Origin: Heterobasidion occidentale
Taxonomy: Eukaryota; Basidiomycota; Agaricomycetes; Russulales; Bondarzewiaceae
DNA: 64,000 nt
Direction: 5' to 3'
Assembly: GCA_039111635.1 (NCBI GenBank)
Contig: JBCAQO010000012.1
Span: forward strand, 186,001-250,000
Shown: positions 24,034 to 36,131 of the stretch, in pieces
Layout of the letters: each line of letters opens with the position of its first letter
Numbering within the stretch: position 1 is the first letter of the stretch
Position numbers and translations under genes: made by a program
Notes under the pieces: model-generated
Told to the model about the DNA's origin: nothing
Seen by the model: the letters and a program-made list of their open reading frames with translations, nothing else
Database searches by the model: none

Positions 24034-24867
24034 TGTTAGGACCGCGTCCTAACACGTGCTTCGCATGTGAGTGGATGGGCTGGTCAAGTGCTTCGGACTT
24101 GTTGCAGACTTGGACCGCTTTCCATGACTCCTTACCATTTACATGCTAACGCATGAACGCTGACTTCTGGTTCCTGATTCTTGATGTGGACAGACATTGG
24201 TTCCTGACCCCCGTTCCTGGTTCTTGATCAACCGAAGATGTGGATGGACATTAGTGATCGGATTACTATATTTGGATACATGGCAGGTCGATGAGGCATT
24301 CTAGCTTACGGATCTCGATCGTTGACTTCGGTACCTGAGAAGCGCACGGACCAGATCTGGATCCTGCCCTAGACACTTCTGTACGTAAATAGCCGAGATG
24401 AGCTTCTAAGAAGCTCAGCTCGTTCACCTGTAATACACTCGATCTCTGCACTGCACCCGGCGTCTGGCTACCTTCCTAGCCCACGCTTCGTGATCTCTGT
24501 CAGATCTGAGAAACTCTTTGCACGGTCTGACGAAGCACTGGACTCGTCTCCCTTCCCTCCCCTCCCTCTACTCATCCGCTTCTATACCGGGCTAGCTGCC
24601 TACCGCGTTCTCAGTTGGACACCCCCTCGTGTCATCTGCTGGACAGGAGAAGATCATCCGGTTCCTCCTCATCATCGAGAAGACCTCGAAGATCACCTTC
24701 TCAATCTCTTCGAGAACAAAGCCGACAGCGACCCCGAGTTCCTCGAAAGAGCCCAAAGACGATCTATCGTCTTCATCCATTGGAGTCTACGACTATACGA
24801 ACCAGTGGAGGTTTAGCCTAGGGACCCCTTCGTGCATCGGTGCACGTGATAGGTCTCCGACCTAACA
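24034..24867 (+). mobile_element. LTR3, 3' LTR of element B
   Basis: 834 bases, in the opposite orientation to LTR1 and LTR2, starting TGTTAGGACC and ending GACCTAACA. The 21-base start palindrome is at 24034-24054. A TATA-like GTACGTAAATAG is at 24381-24392 and the self-priming sequence AGCTCGTTCA at 24417-24426. Compared with LTR1/2 it has clear substitutions, so B is an older or distinct insertion. Confidence 0.93.
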
Positions 24868-26190
24868 GGGGTCTAAAAAGGGACATTGGAGGTAGCATCA
24901 TAATCAGGGTAAGGGGTATTGGCCTTGAAGCTGCCACTCTCTCAGATCCGTCTCCTTACACTGTGCCGTGCGATGGCCAACTACGCGTCGAAGATGGGTG
25001 CAGTGCTCCCATGGGTCTTCCACTGCAGGAAGCTGGCCTGGAGAAAGGGGTGCAGATGTATCGAGGAGCCAGGTACGGCAGAGATGGTGGAAAAGGGAAA
25101 AGGGGAAGGGAAGTGATGCCCATATTGAGGGTATGGATAAAAGAATGTCACGACCAGAGTAGGTGGAGATCCAGAATTCTGTCCAATGCAATTCAACTGC
25201 CCTGACACCACAGACCACACCACAGAGGTACTGGAAGCGCCGAGGGTCAATTACTGCGATGCGGGAGCCTATGCAAATGAGTTTGACAGGACGACAAGAG
25301 ACATGCCAGGAGGAAAGATAGTTGGGAGATTGCGCAATAGCATGGGGGTATGCATGGACGGGTATGAACGTGACGATTGGTGGAAGAGGAGCGGCTAGGA
25401 TAGGAGAGGGAGAGTTCTGTCCTGAAGGTGAAGGTGAAGCCTCATCTGGAGACGGTGAGGGCATCATGCTCATATGAAGCTGAGATTTATGGGACGAGCA
25501 AAGGTGGGCTTTTATGCATGGATGGAAGATGAGGGCAGATCATATGTGTCATATGGGCGGAGACGGCATGTCATAAGGATTAAGCGGCGCAGTCGATAGG
25601 CAAATATGTGGAACCATAGAATGGCATTACATGATGGCATAATTGGAAATGAGCACTTAGAGCATAAGGGATAAGGGAGGGTGGGCCAAGGAGAGAGTTG
25701 TGTTGGAAAGTATGCTGCAACGGCAGCAGATAGGATGACTGGAAGGAATAGAGTGTCTAAGTGAGGAGACTACGAGCTCATGTCGTCCGTAGACCTCATT
25801 CTAGGGTCAGGTCATACTTTCCTTCTCTTAGAAACCAAAATGTGCCGTTCGACGCCGGAAAAGCCCTCGGAGCTCGGCGCTGACGCGCCGGTTTTACGCC
25901 GGATCCAGGTACTAACATCCCAGGTGGTTTTCAGGGGTCCTCGCCCACCCCGATCGTGTTCGTGTCGGCCAGGATCGACGCGCAGATGTCGTCTTGTCCG
26001 TGAACCGCTCGGAGACGCTCATTATTCAGTGCCCTTGTACCCGCTGGACGATGACAACCGCGTAGCCGCGTCCTGGTCGCTCCTCTTCTGAACTCATTGG
26101 TCCGCAGATATCCACCGACAGCGTCCGTGTGGTACACATCCTATCCTACACAATCTCTCTACCCTCACACCTCTCTTCTCGCTCTACACC
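24868..26190. other. Spacer between the retroelement nest and the DUF6534 array
   Basis: 1.3 kb without a recognisable gene. A 189-codon minus-strand frame (24904-25473) exists but is rich in Pro/Ser and shows no domain. The part after 25500 is purine-rich, with several CATATG/TCATATG words. From about 26140 the pyrimidine-rich CTCTCTACCCTCACACC stretch is probably the promoter and 5' leader of the first DUF6534 gene. The missing 5' half of element D is not recognisable here. Confidence 0.4.
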
Positions 26191-27923
26191 ATGTCGACTC
26201 AAGACCTGCCCAACTTCGCCAAAACCATGTACGTCCGCCACCCATGCCTCCGCCGCCCCGCTCACGAACGCCTACCCAACCGCGCCCGCGCGCCAGCCAA
26301 GGCCCCACGCTCGTCGGCGCCTTCCTCAACCTCATCCTCTACGGCACCTTCCTCGCGCAGGCCGCGTTCTACTTCTCCACGCACAAGCGGTGCGTCGCGC
26401 CTCCTAGCTCCCCGCGTCTGACCCCAGCGCATCGCTCAAGCATGCCCGTCTGCCAGCGATCACCAGCGCTTCAGGCTCTTCGTGCGTGCGCCCGACGTCG
26501 TGTTCTTATCCCCTTTGTCAGCCCCACCGCTCATCCACGTGCGCGCGCGCGCAGGTCGCGGCCCTCGTCCTGCTGGAAACCGTCAACTCCGTCTTCGCGA
26601 TGTACTACTCCTACGATCGCCTCGTGAACAACTTCGGTGCGCCCCGCGTCTTCTCTCCTGTCCGACGCGTCCGTGGTCTCACGCGCGCGCGCGCGAACTT
26701 CGCAGGGAACATGGGCGCCCAGGCGGTCTCGAACTGGGGTCAGCGTCTTCCGCCGTCTGCTGTCCGGCCGTCTATCAGGCTGACCTTACCTCGCGCGCTT
26801 CGCAGCGTTTGGCATCGGTGAGTGCGTGCGTGCGTGCGTCGCGCTCCTGCGCCGCTGCTAGGCCCCCTCTGACCTCTGACGCGATATTTGACACAGGCCC
26901 TCTCACGAACGTATGTAAGCCCTCTTGACCCCACCCGCGCTCCCGCCGAACCCGCCGAACCCCCACCCCAACTGGGGCCTTGCAGGGCCTCATCGCGCTC
27001 GCGGTGCAGACGTTCTTCGCGTGGCGCATAAAGGTGCTCACGCACAGCACTTGGATGGTCGCCGGCATCGTCGCCCTCTCCGTGATCTCCTGCCGTGAGT
27101 CCCCGCCCGCCCGCCCGCCCGCCCCACTCCTCTCCTCCTCCCCTTTGCGTCGCCCCGCTCACGCCTCGTCTCGTCTCGTCTCGGTGTGCGTCGTCTCGTC
27201 GCGCGCGCGCACGCAGTCGCCGCGACCGCCATCTTCCTCGTCGCCGCGATCCTCGTCCCGAGCCCGACCGTCTCCGCCGCGCGCATCTTCCGCCCCGTCG
27301 TCATCACCTGGCTCGTCGCCTCCGCCGCCGCGGACACCCTCATCAGCGGCGTCCTCGTCACCTACCTCGTGAGTCCGCGCGTCCCCGCGCGCCCGTGCGT
27401 ACGCTGATCGCTGGCCCCGTCGTCGTGGCGTGGTAGAGGAGACACAGGACCGGGTTTCCCGACACGGACGACGTGGTCAATAAGCTCATCCGGCGTGCGT
27501 CGCCCCTCCCTCCCTCCCTTCCTTGATTTGCTTTTACCTGACGAGCGTGCACAGTCACCGTCCAGACGGGCGCGATCACCTCGATATGGGCCATCGCAGA
27601 CCTGGCGGTTTATCTCGGCGACGTGAGTGACTCTCTGCCTTCACGCTGACACCTGACCGAACCCACTGTCCGACCGACCGACCGACCGGTGCACCGCCGC
27701 CCCCAGCCAACCGCACAGTAGGCCGCCTTCTCCTCTCCTCTCCTCTCCTCCCCCCTCCCCTCCCCTCCCCTCCGCACCATCGCGGCGTTCTGACCAGTCC
27801 ACTCGTCCACCCGCAGCCACCTCATCTTCAACCTCGCGCTCGCCAAGCTCTACTCCAACTCGCTCCTCTCAAGCCTCAACGCGCGCCTCGGCTGGAAATA
27901 CACCTCCGCGCTCGGCGCGAGCG

Positions 27924-27954
<31 letters not shown>

Positions 27955-28468
27955 GAGCAGCAGCTCGGGCGCCGCGCGGATCGAGTTCGAGCGGGTGAGT
28001 GCGCGGATCGGCCGTGTGTGGGTTGGGTTGCTGGTTCGCTCGCTGATCGCGCGTGGTGGACACGCTTTGCTTTGCGGTAGCCGCCTGAGACCGTCCTGTC
28101 GCTCGCGCCGTCCGCCGGCCGCCCAGAGGTGCGCCGCGTTCCCAGTTGGCTCTCTCGCGCACGACGAGGTCTGATCGCCGTCTGTCCGTCCGTCTGTCCG
28201 TCTGTATGCGCGCGTTCCCTCCCTTTCTCTTTTTCTTCCTTCCTTCCTCCTGCAGGTCTTCGTCGACACCGAGGCGCACGAGATGCGCGACATGTCGATG
28301 CGGAAAAGCGCCGCCGACGACTACGACTACGACGACGGCGACGACGACAGTCCTGGTGGCGGCGACGGCGATGATGGCAGCGGTCCCGGCGGTGGCAAAG
28401 GCGGTGGCGGTGGTCGTGATCATGACGGGCGGGAGTCGCGGGAGGACAAGGACCCGCCGCGGCTGTGA
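26191..28468 (+). CDS. DUF6534 membrane protein, array gene 1
   Basis: Fifteen exons can be placed with GT-AG borders: 26191-26228, 26297-26389, 26457-26481, 26555-26636, 26706-26738, 26806-26817, 26897-26910, 26986-27094, 27217-27368, 27437-27494, 27555-27622, 27707-27717, 27817-27994, 28081-28128, 28256-28468. They join in frame to 377 codons plus stop. About seven hydrophobic segments are seen (e.g. LVGAFLNLILYGTFLAQ, AFGIGPLTN then LIALAVQTFFAW, VVITWLVASAAADTLISG). The family block TVQTGAITSIW...HLIFNLALAKLYSNSLLSSL is the DUF6534 hallmark. The C-terminal exon has VFVDTEAHEMRD, shared by the array, then an Asp/Gly-rich tail unique to this gene; exon 13 adds a poly-Gly run. Function unknown; an integral membrane protein. 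Much more GC-rich than its paralogues. Confidence 0.87.
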
Positions 28469-31313
28469 TCCTTAGTAAGTAAGTGAGTTGGCGCCTGGCA
28501 GAGCGGATCGTCGGAGTGGATCGGCTCCGGGGGTCGTGCGCTTCCGCCCCCCACCTTACCCCCTTCGGATCGTCTGTGTTGGCGCGGCGCGGCGCGGCTT
28601 TCGTGCTGCCTTGGCACGGGAAGACCTCGTCCTCTGCGTCTTGGGTCCTCGCGTCTTGGGTCGGCGCGTTGCAGGTCGTAAGCGGGTGGCGGCCGCGCTG
28701 GATCTACGCTCAGCACGCCCTCGGCGTCGTGGACGAAACGCTGGACGAGCGAGCGCGGGGGGGACTGTCATTTTGTGTCGCGCAGCGTACATACTACACG
28801 CATACATGATGCTCACATACGAGAGAATGAGCACGTCGCGCCCGGGGGCCCGGGGCCAGGTCACGCGTTCGGATAGGCGGACACCATACCGTCGACAGCT
28901 GTGCGCCAGCCTGCCTCATCAGGGCTCTGTCCGCGGTGATCGACAGAACAGACGCCGACACCGCTCGTTGAACGGCGACGCGGACTGGTGCTGGGCGCTG
29001 CACACTGCATGACCTGCGGAGGGTCTGCGCGTCGTCGACTCCGAACTCGGGTGAGGGAGCCACGCGCTGCATCGCCTGAGTCGCGGACGCGCGGAGGGAG
29101 CCGACGTGGTGCCGACGTTCTGTCGATCTCAGTCTCCCGGACGTCGGACGACGGAAGCGGCGGCTGGGCGAGGATCACACTCTAGACTGGCCGGAAACCT
29201 CGCCTGCGGAGACCGGCGGCGGCGTTCCCGCCGCTTGTTCCGACGGCGCAGGGGGAGCTCGGAGTGCTCGCCGCCTGCGCTAACGCTCGATCGGGCGCGG
29301 CGACGCGGGAGCGCTCGAGTGGACCGAGTTCGTCAGGCTGAACTACTTGCGACTCGTCGGAGAGTTTGGTTATCAGACGCTCGGCGAATGGACGCCCTCT
29401 GCTCCAAGCTGTCCAGAACAGCGCGGGCTCGCGGCCCAGTGTCTTCGCTACGTGTGGTACAGTCGAACGACCCTGCACAAGCCTCGCGGGTCGGGGGCAC
29501 CCGCGGGCACCGCGTTTCTGAAGCTCGTCCGCCGATGGCGTCCTGGGCCTTTCGTGTCTGTCGCGCAGATTCTGATGCGGTATCATCATCGTATCTGAGC
29601 GTGGGTGATTTGCGTGTGGCTATTGCTTCTTTGCGGGACGCTCGCGGGCCGCGAGTCCTGCGAAGGTAAGATCCCTTCCCTTCTCAGGGAAGGCACTCGC
29701 CCGTTCACAGCGCATGTCGCCCTAGCTATGGAGTCGACTGAACTGAGACAAGAACGACGCCGGATCTCGTTTTGGGGCTGCGTAACTTGTGTGTCTTCCT
29801 TGGAAACTTAGAAAGACACACAAGATCATCGAGCAGGACGTATGGCGTGCCATATGCGAGAGCGAGGGCAGACGCGTAAGATGGTGTGAATTGGTGAGAA
29901 CGTAACCACGGTAGGACAGGGCACAAGAAGTCGCAGTGTCAACGACAGAGCAAAAAGTATACGGCTTCCTTAACATTTCACAGCTTTAAGACGGCATAAA
30001 GACAAATACGGGGAGAGGACAACGCCACGCAGTCATCGCGATTGGCGACAGTTCGCGACCACCGTGCCACGCCCGCGGCGCAGCGATGGCGCTGCGGTTG
30101 ACAGATCGCTGATAATGGGGGCTTGGGTCATCGGGATCTGGGAGCCAGCGAGAGTTAGACAGCATGCCCGGCCGGCGGGAGCCTCCAATCACGTCGCTCG
30201 AACACACTGCAGGACGCCACAACAGGCCACATCCTTCTTTTCATACTTGCGTTTGCGCCATGACCAGACGACCAAGGGCTCGACACTGCCTCCCCTCAGC
30301 CCGACATCACCGTTTCAGTTGTGCGAGTCGACATGCGAGCCCCATATAGGAGATATTTCAATCATGCCAGATACGTCTTGATATAGCCCATTCAGTTCAG
30401 AGTAGGATTCCTTCAAGGTCACGTCCCGGCGTGAGATGTTAAGTTCAGTGGGTATTCGAGTTGGCTGTACATAGGAAAGGTGAGTGCCTGTCTTTGGCAA
30501 GGGAATGACCTTCTGTTTAACATCCGCCGGCGCCGTTCTCACGAGTACAGCCTAGTCTCCTAAAGGCAACGCTGACGCCGTTCCTTCTACCTCCGACGTG
30601 GGGGCACCATGAGCTCCGCTTCCGAGTTGGCTTGCTATCATAAATCGTTTCAGACACGCTGAGATCTTTTCGGAATGATCAGCGATCCAGCGTGCGAGCG
30701 ACAGCCCCACTTCTTTCCGAATTCCGGCATGCAAAGAGCTGATGAGAAGCAAAGCATACTGCATGTGGGGCTCTGAAGGCACAGAGTGAGTGGTCGAGTT
30801 GGCCCTGAGGATGTTTGTCTCAAACGGGGGAAACTTTGCCTCTGGACCCTGGTGTCCGTTTTTCACGTCATCGTGCATCCGGTGGGCTGTACTCCACATT
30901 AACGGTACGCTAATTCTTATCGCGCGACAGGATCTGATGGTGCCAAAGGGATTAACGGCTCGGGGCTCAAGTTTTCATTGGCGAATTGAATAGGAGACAG
31001 TGTCCACGAGCGTTCCGAATCAACTCCTGTGTTCCAGCCCCTCCTGGGCCATCAGATGGAGGTGCGGCGAAGGTGCGGCGCCTATCAGATGATTCATGGG
31101 TCACAGCTCGCATCAGATGCCAAAATCTCTGTCTACTGGTCAATCTTGTCCTTGCCCCTTGTCGTCGTTATTGGTGTGGCGACCTTGAGGTAGGCTCCCC
31201 ATGCAGGCGCATCAAGTCACCGGGTTTGCATTGTGTCAATATAACCCAACGTTTCAGGGTTTAAGGCTGGGCTTCCGTGCGTCAAATCCATTCCTGCCCT
31301 TCGCCCTTGTACC
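28469..31313. other. GC-rich spacer between array genes 1 and 2
   Basis: 2.8 kb with no convincing gene. Up to about 29700 it is very GC- and CpG-rich like gene 1, then composition drops. Long open frames in the GC-rich part occur on both strands and look like composition effects. Two minus-strand open stretches (30315-30542 and 30552-30899) have a more protein-like composition, but I recognise no domain and see no clear gene structure. The promoter of gene 2 must lie before 31314. Confidence 0.4.
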
Positions 31314-33135
31314 ATGGCCAGCCCTACCGATGACCTGCAAAATTTCGCGCAGACTGTGTACGTCTTCCCCCCGTCGTCGATCTTCCTCGTTGATTGACCA
31401 CTTGCTTTCCATAGACAAGGGCCCACTCTCATAGGGCTGTTTCTCAACCTCATCTTAAACGGCACCAATATCTCGCAGGCGCATTTCTACTTCTCCACGT
31501 TCAAACGGTTCGCTCGCTTTACGGGTGCTCATCGGATAACTGACACTGAACCGTGCATCCCAGAGATCAACGATGGTTTAAGATATTTGTGCTCATTCAT
31601 TCGGATGGTCATCCGATAACAAATGTGTTCTTATGAAAATACAGATTGCCAGCCTTGTGTTCTTTGAGACCATCAACTCGGTGTTTGCGATGTATTATAG
31701 CTACGATAGGCTCGTTAATAACTTTGGTACGCCGCCTCCTGCCTTCCTGAGAGAATGATCAGTCTTTGATAAGTCGGTGTAGGAGATATGCCTGCTCAGG
31801 CGGTCTCGAATTGGGGTATGTACTAAATCCTATGATTTGCGATGAGGTCTGTATTGAGCAACTGCGATATCCTTTCAGCTTTTGGTATCGGCAAGTCTTT
31901 TTCTTCGTTTTCTCGGTATCGCGTTTCTTACGGTGCACCCACAGGTCCTCTCACTAATGTAGGCGCTTCGCATCCAAGCATCTACGTTGAAGCTGACTAA
32001 ATGCATTGTAGGGCATCATCGCGATGTCTGTCCAGACATTCTTCGCTTGGAGGGTGAAGGTCCTCACGAATCAGGTTTGGATGATGGTCGCGATCACCTT
32101 TCTGTCCGTCATCTCGTCTCGTGAGCACTCCTTGTTATGCATTGCTATTCATAGCCTCACCTCGTCCAGTTGCTGCTATGGCAATCTTCTTCGTGGCCGC
32201 CATTCTTATCCCCAGCCCCACGGTGTCGGCGGCCCAGATTTACAAACCCGTTGTCATCACCTGGCTGGTTGGCTCCGCGCTCGCGGATACGCTCATCAGC
32301 GGCGTCTTAGTCTTCCATCTGGTACGACACTTCCTGTGAATTCATTGAAGAAACTGAAGCCGTTCCTCCCAGAGAAGAAACAGGAGCGCCTTTTCCACGA
32401 CAAATGACGCTATCAACAGAATCATTCGGCGTGCGTGTCTTTCGGGTTGCATTGGCTTCTGCTTTCGGTTCTTATTCGATGTCGGTTACAGTTACTGTCC
32501 AAACTGGTGTGATCACATCAGTGTGGGCTATCATAGACCTTGGTGTTTACCTAGGCGACGTGAGTCCCCATCCTTTTAGTCATCGCACTCAGTTAACTCA
32601 TTACTGCGCCCTCATCATAGCCGACCGCCCAGTAAGCAGTTTAACCCATCGAACGTGGAATTTGCATTGATTATAATGTACCCCCGCATTCAGTCATGTG
32701 ATCTTCAACCTCTCCCTCGCTAAACTGTATTCAAACTCTCTTCTTTCGAGTCTCAACTCTCGCGAGGGCTGGAAATATACATCGGCCCTAGATGCCAGCG
32801 GGAGAAGCGAGGACGCAACGAGAGGTCCACAGAGGATAAGGGTCGGTCGAGCCTGATTTTGACATCGTTTTCATATCGTTCTTACAGTTGTTTCTTACTA
32901 ACTTACAGCCGCCAAACGTTGTCTTCTCATCGCAATCTGTTCGGCCTGAAGTACGTCGAATATTTGCGCTTGGGTCTACTCGTCTTGACTCGTTTATCTA
33001 TCGCTGCAGGTATTCATAGACATCGAATCTCACGAGCTGCGCGATACGTCGGCCGACGCGAAGCGCGCTGCGGACACTGCGACGTCAGGCTATTACCGCG
33101 ACTCCCCTAATACTAAACAATCCGTCACGCTTTAA
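31314..33135 (+). CDS. DUF6534 membrane protein, array gene 2
   Basis: The same 15-exon plan as gene 1: 31314-31357, 31415-31507, 31564-31588, 31645-31726, 31783-31815, 31879-31890, 31945-31958, 32012-32120, 32170-32321, 32373-32430, 32492-32559, 32621-32631, 32694-32841, 32909-32950, 33010-33135, giving 338 residues with no frame break. Hydrophobic segments and the FNLSLAKLYSNSLLSSLNSR block match the family; the last exon starts with VFIDIESHELRD. The 12-nt sixth exon (CTTTTGGTATCG) is followed by GCAAGT, so this intron appears to be GC-AG rather than GT-AG. Likely a polytopic membrane protein of unknown function. Confidence 0.88.
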
Positions 33136-34289
33136 TCGGGTTTTTCTCGCAACTTTCGATGTACACTTATTTGGGCGTAGGTTCCGGCTCTGGCCTGTTT
33201 GCACGACTGTGATATATGGACATATTGTAACTCATGACTCCCGTTCGTGAGCTTCGGTCAGGCTCAAGCGTATAAAGTAAGTGCCTCTCTCGTGTCCTTT
33301 TAAAGGTCAGGTTTGGATACTCGCGCCCCGGCGGATTCGCTACGCTCATTTTATTACCATACCATCATATGGCAAGGTAAGAGCTCAGGGATGGTGAGGG
33401 CTACGACATCATGCTGGTACAGGAGGGTGTCGCATTGGCTTTCGTTGTACAGTGACCTTCGCCCGAGTCGCGATAGCCCATCGGGATTGTCGTCAGCGGT
33501 AGGCAAGTCTTATCCCTATGCACAAGACGACTATCTTCTGGTGTTGGGTCGCCCAAGGAAACTCAGTCTTATCGCATCAACGATGAAGATGGCCATGAGA
33601 AGGTCGGAGTGATCCCCTCATACTGCGCGTGCGCGTAAAGTCCGAGCATTGCGTTATGTACCAGGCACGTCAGGAAGGAACCGCAGTACCCAAAGAATTG
33701 TTGGACACCTTCAGACTTGGTTGAAGTTCTCCATGTCGCCCGGAGGCCGGCGCCCGTCGTACCGCGGCAATTTCCGGTGCCCCTTGTCAACTCCCTTCAT
33801 CAGTCTGTAACCGACGCACAGCTCTGCACTACTTCTGCACTGCGCTCATGTCTGAATCTAGGGCGTATTTCAATGGGACGTCAACCCGTGATCACTGGTA
33901 GCAGGCGAACTGTTCTTTAGATCGCACGCCTGTACTCTACGATGGCAAAGCGGACCTGCGGGATTTCCGCGCCGAAGTCGGTCATCATTTCCTCATCGAA
34001 AGGATTTGAGGCAAGGGCAGCCCTGCTGACCGAGCATCAGACGAAAACGAAGCGTCTATCAGGGATTCTTTGTGTTACCACCGAGTTCATCAGATGAGCC
34101 ATCCCAATCAGGTGGACAAGTACTTGTCCGAGTCGCTCGAAGTTCAACACTGTGATGGCCTTCAGTCACTGCGCTCGTCAAGTCGCGGGACGCTGTTTTC
34201 TATAAGGGTTTCGCTGGACTCTACGGCATCGGTCCTTACTGGTGTGAGGCTTGTCCCTACGCTGCACCCCGATTTACTGGAGACTCGCG
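33136..34289. other. Spacer between array genes 2 and 3
   Basis: 1.15 kb with only short, unrelated open frames. No RNA gene or repeat was recognised. The last part is presumably the promoter of gene 3. Confidence 0.4.
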
Positions 34290-36131
34290 ATGGCTAGTGC
34301 TCTGAGCGCCCTTCCCGATTTTGCGGTGACCGTGTATGTCTCTCAAATTCTCTCCTCGATCCTACTCACTTTGCTACGGTCACCCGCAGGCAGGGACCCA
34401 CCCTCATTGGACTGTTTCTTAACTTAATTTTGTATGGCACATTCATCTCGCAGGCGCATTTTTACTTCTCAACTTTCAAACGGTTCGTCCACCATGTTAA
34501 TATGCTAAATAAGTGAAGAAAATTAAACTTCTGTCTCTAGAGACCAGCGACGGTTCAAAATATTTGTGCGCCTTTACGTTTAGTGTTTCTGGCGGCCGTA
34601 GAGCTCACAAGTATTTTCGCCATGCTGCAGATCGCTAGTCTTGTATTTTTCGAAACCGTCAACTCGGTGTTTGCGATGTATTATAGCTATGATCGTCTCG
34701 TCAACAATTTTGGTGCGCCGCACGTCGCCCACGGAGTGTCTGCATGACTCACCTAAAGGACATCAATAGGAGATATGACCGCTCAGGCAGTTTCGGATTG
34801 GGGTGAGTCTGAGCTCTTCCATTGCGAATATTTCAGGCTGATTTAGCCAAAAAAATATTTTAGCTTTCGGCATCGGTGCGTTTTTCGCTCGTTTGTCTGA
34901 AAATGCCTGCTGTCTGACTGCACACCACCAGGCCCTTTGACAAATGTACGTATCAAGCATCGACACTCGTCGTGGAACAATCACTTATCGTATCAAAGGG
35001 CATCATTGCGATGTCCGTACAGACTTTTTTTGCGTGGAGGGTCAAAGTCCTCACAAGCAACATGTGGATAATGATCGTGATCGTGTTTCTAGCGACCGTA
35101 TCAGCTCGTGAGTGCTTCAAGTCATGTCAATTGATGCGACAATGGGCCTGATCTCCTTGGACAGTCGCTGCCATCACGATGTTCTTCGTTGCCGCGATCC
35201 TCGTCCCAAGTCCCACGGTGTCTGCTGCGCAATTCCAACCTGTGGTCATAATCTGGCTGGTTTGCTCCTCTCTGGCCGACACGCTCATCAGCCTCGTCCT
35301 GGTATTCTACTTGGTAAGGGTCCATCACCAGACCTTTTCAAGGAAGCTGAACAACATGCGGCTTCAGAGAAGACACAAAAGCGGCTTCGTTACAACGAAT
35401 GATGCAATCAATAAGATTATTCGGCGTACGTGATGCTTCTCTTATATCCCTATTTTGCGGTTCTTATTAGACACGGATCGCAGTCACTGTTCAGACCGGT
35501 GCCATCACATCGGTGTGGGCCGTTGTAGACCTCGGGGTTTATCTGGGTGACGTGAGTCAGTCCCTTCTTATCACCACCCTCAACTGATCGATGTGGATTT
35601 CATGAACAGTCTACTGCGCAGTGAGTAAAACCTGTTCATCAAACGCGGTCGACATCCTGAAGCTGTCCACTAAACTCAGCCATGTGATCTTCAACCTCTC
35701 CCTCGCCAAACTTTATTCAAACTCTCTTTTGTCGAGTCTCAACTCGCGCGAAGGCTGGAAGTATACGTCGGGTTTGGGTGACAGCGGTAGAAGTACGGAT
35801 GGTAATCACACCACTCGCGGAAAGCAAAGGGTGAGCACTTGATTTTCAGGGCCTCTTCGTTTCTCTATTCTCACACTTCCTTCTCATCGAGAAGCCACAG
35901 CCGAAGGTCGTGACCTTCTCATCAACAGCCGTGCGTCCAGAGGTACATAGAACCATCTATCTCCCGGCCCGATTACTCGCTAAATTTACTCATGCGTGGC
36001 CGTAGGTATACATAGATATTGAATCTCACGAGCTGCGCGACGTATCATCAAACATGAAACATGTCCCTGATACCAAGATGTCGACTGATCACGAGATGTC
36101 CTCCACAACAAAAGAATCTGAGACTCTCTGA
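34290..36131 (+). CDS. DUF6534 membrane protein, array gene 3
   Basis: Exons: 34290-34333, 34390-34482, 34541-34565, 34631-34712, 34770-34802, 34864-34875, 34932-34945, 34999-35107, 35165-35313, 35368-35425, 35484-35551, 35610-35620, 35680-35830, 35901-35942, 36006-36131; these sum to 338 codons plus stop, in frame. It starts MASALSALPDFAVTV and carries the family segments FYFSTFKR, FAMYYSYDRLVNNFG and FNLSLAKLYSNSLLSSLNSR. The last exon begins VYIDIESHELRD. Exon 9 is one codon shorter than in genes 1, 2 and 4. It is closest in sequence to gene 2. Confidence 0.88.

Larger units (their letters stand above)
21629..24867 (+). mobile_element. Chromovirus B, 5'-truncated sister of A
   Basis: Plus-strand 3' part of an element of the same family as A: the chromodomain end of pol, the small membrane ORF, ORF3, a polypurine tract and a 3' LTR. 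It begins at 21629 exactly at the edge of LTR2, in the middle of the chromodomain (RRFGRWKILQYLIKWKGYPE). All of gag, protease, reverse transcriptase and most of integrase are missing. Sequence identity to A is high but with more substitutions than between the two LTRs of A. Confidence 0.85.

Noticed and set aside
24904..25473. 189-codon minus-strand frame after LTR3
   Set aside because: No recognisable motif, composition dominated by Pro/Ser, no splice or promoter context; not listed as a gene.
27160..28250. Short tandem repeats as a possible CRISPR or satellite array
   Set aside because: These are simple microsatellites (TCGTC, CGAC, TCCTC, GTCTGTCC) in introns and spacers, without unique spacers; the genome is eukaryotic.
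26740..29590. Long Ala/Arg/Gly-rich open frames on both strands around array gene 1
   Set aside because: They overlap the well-supported exons of gene 1 or GC-rich spacer, lack domains and follow simple repeats; high GC removes stop codons by chance.
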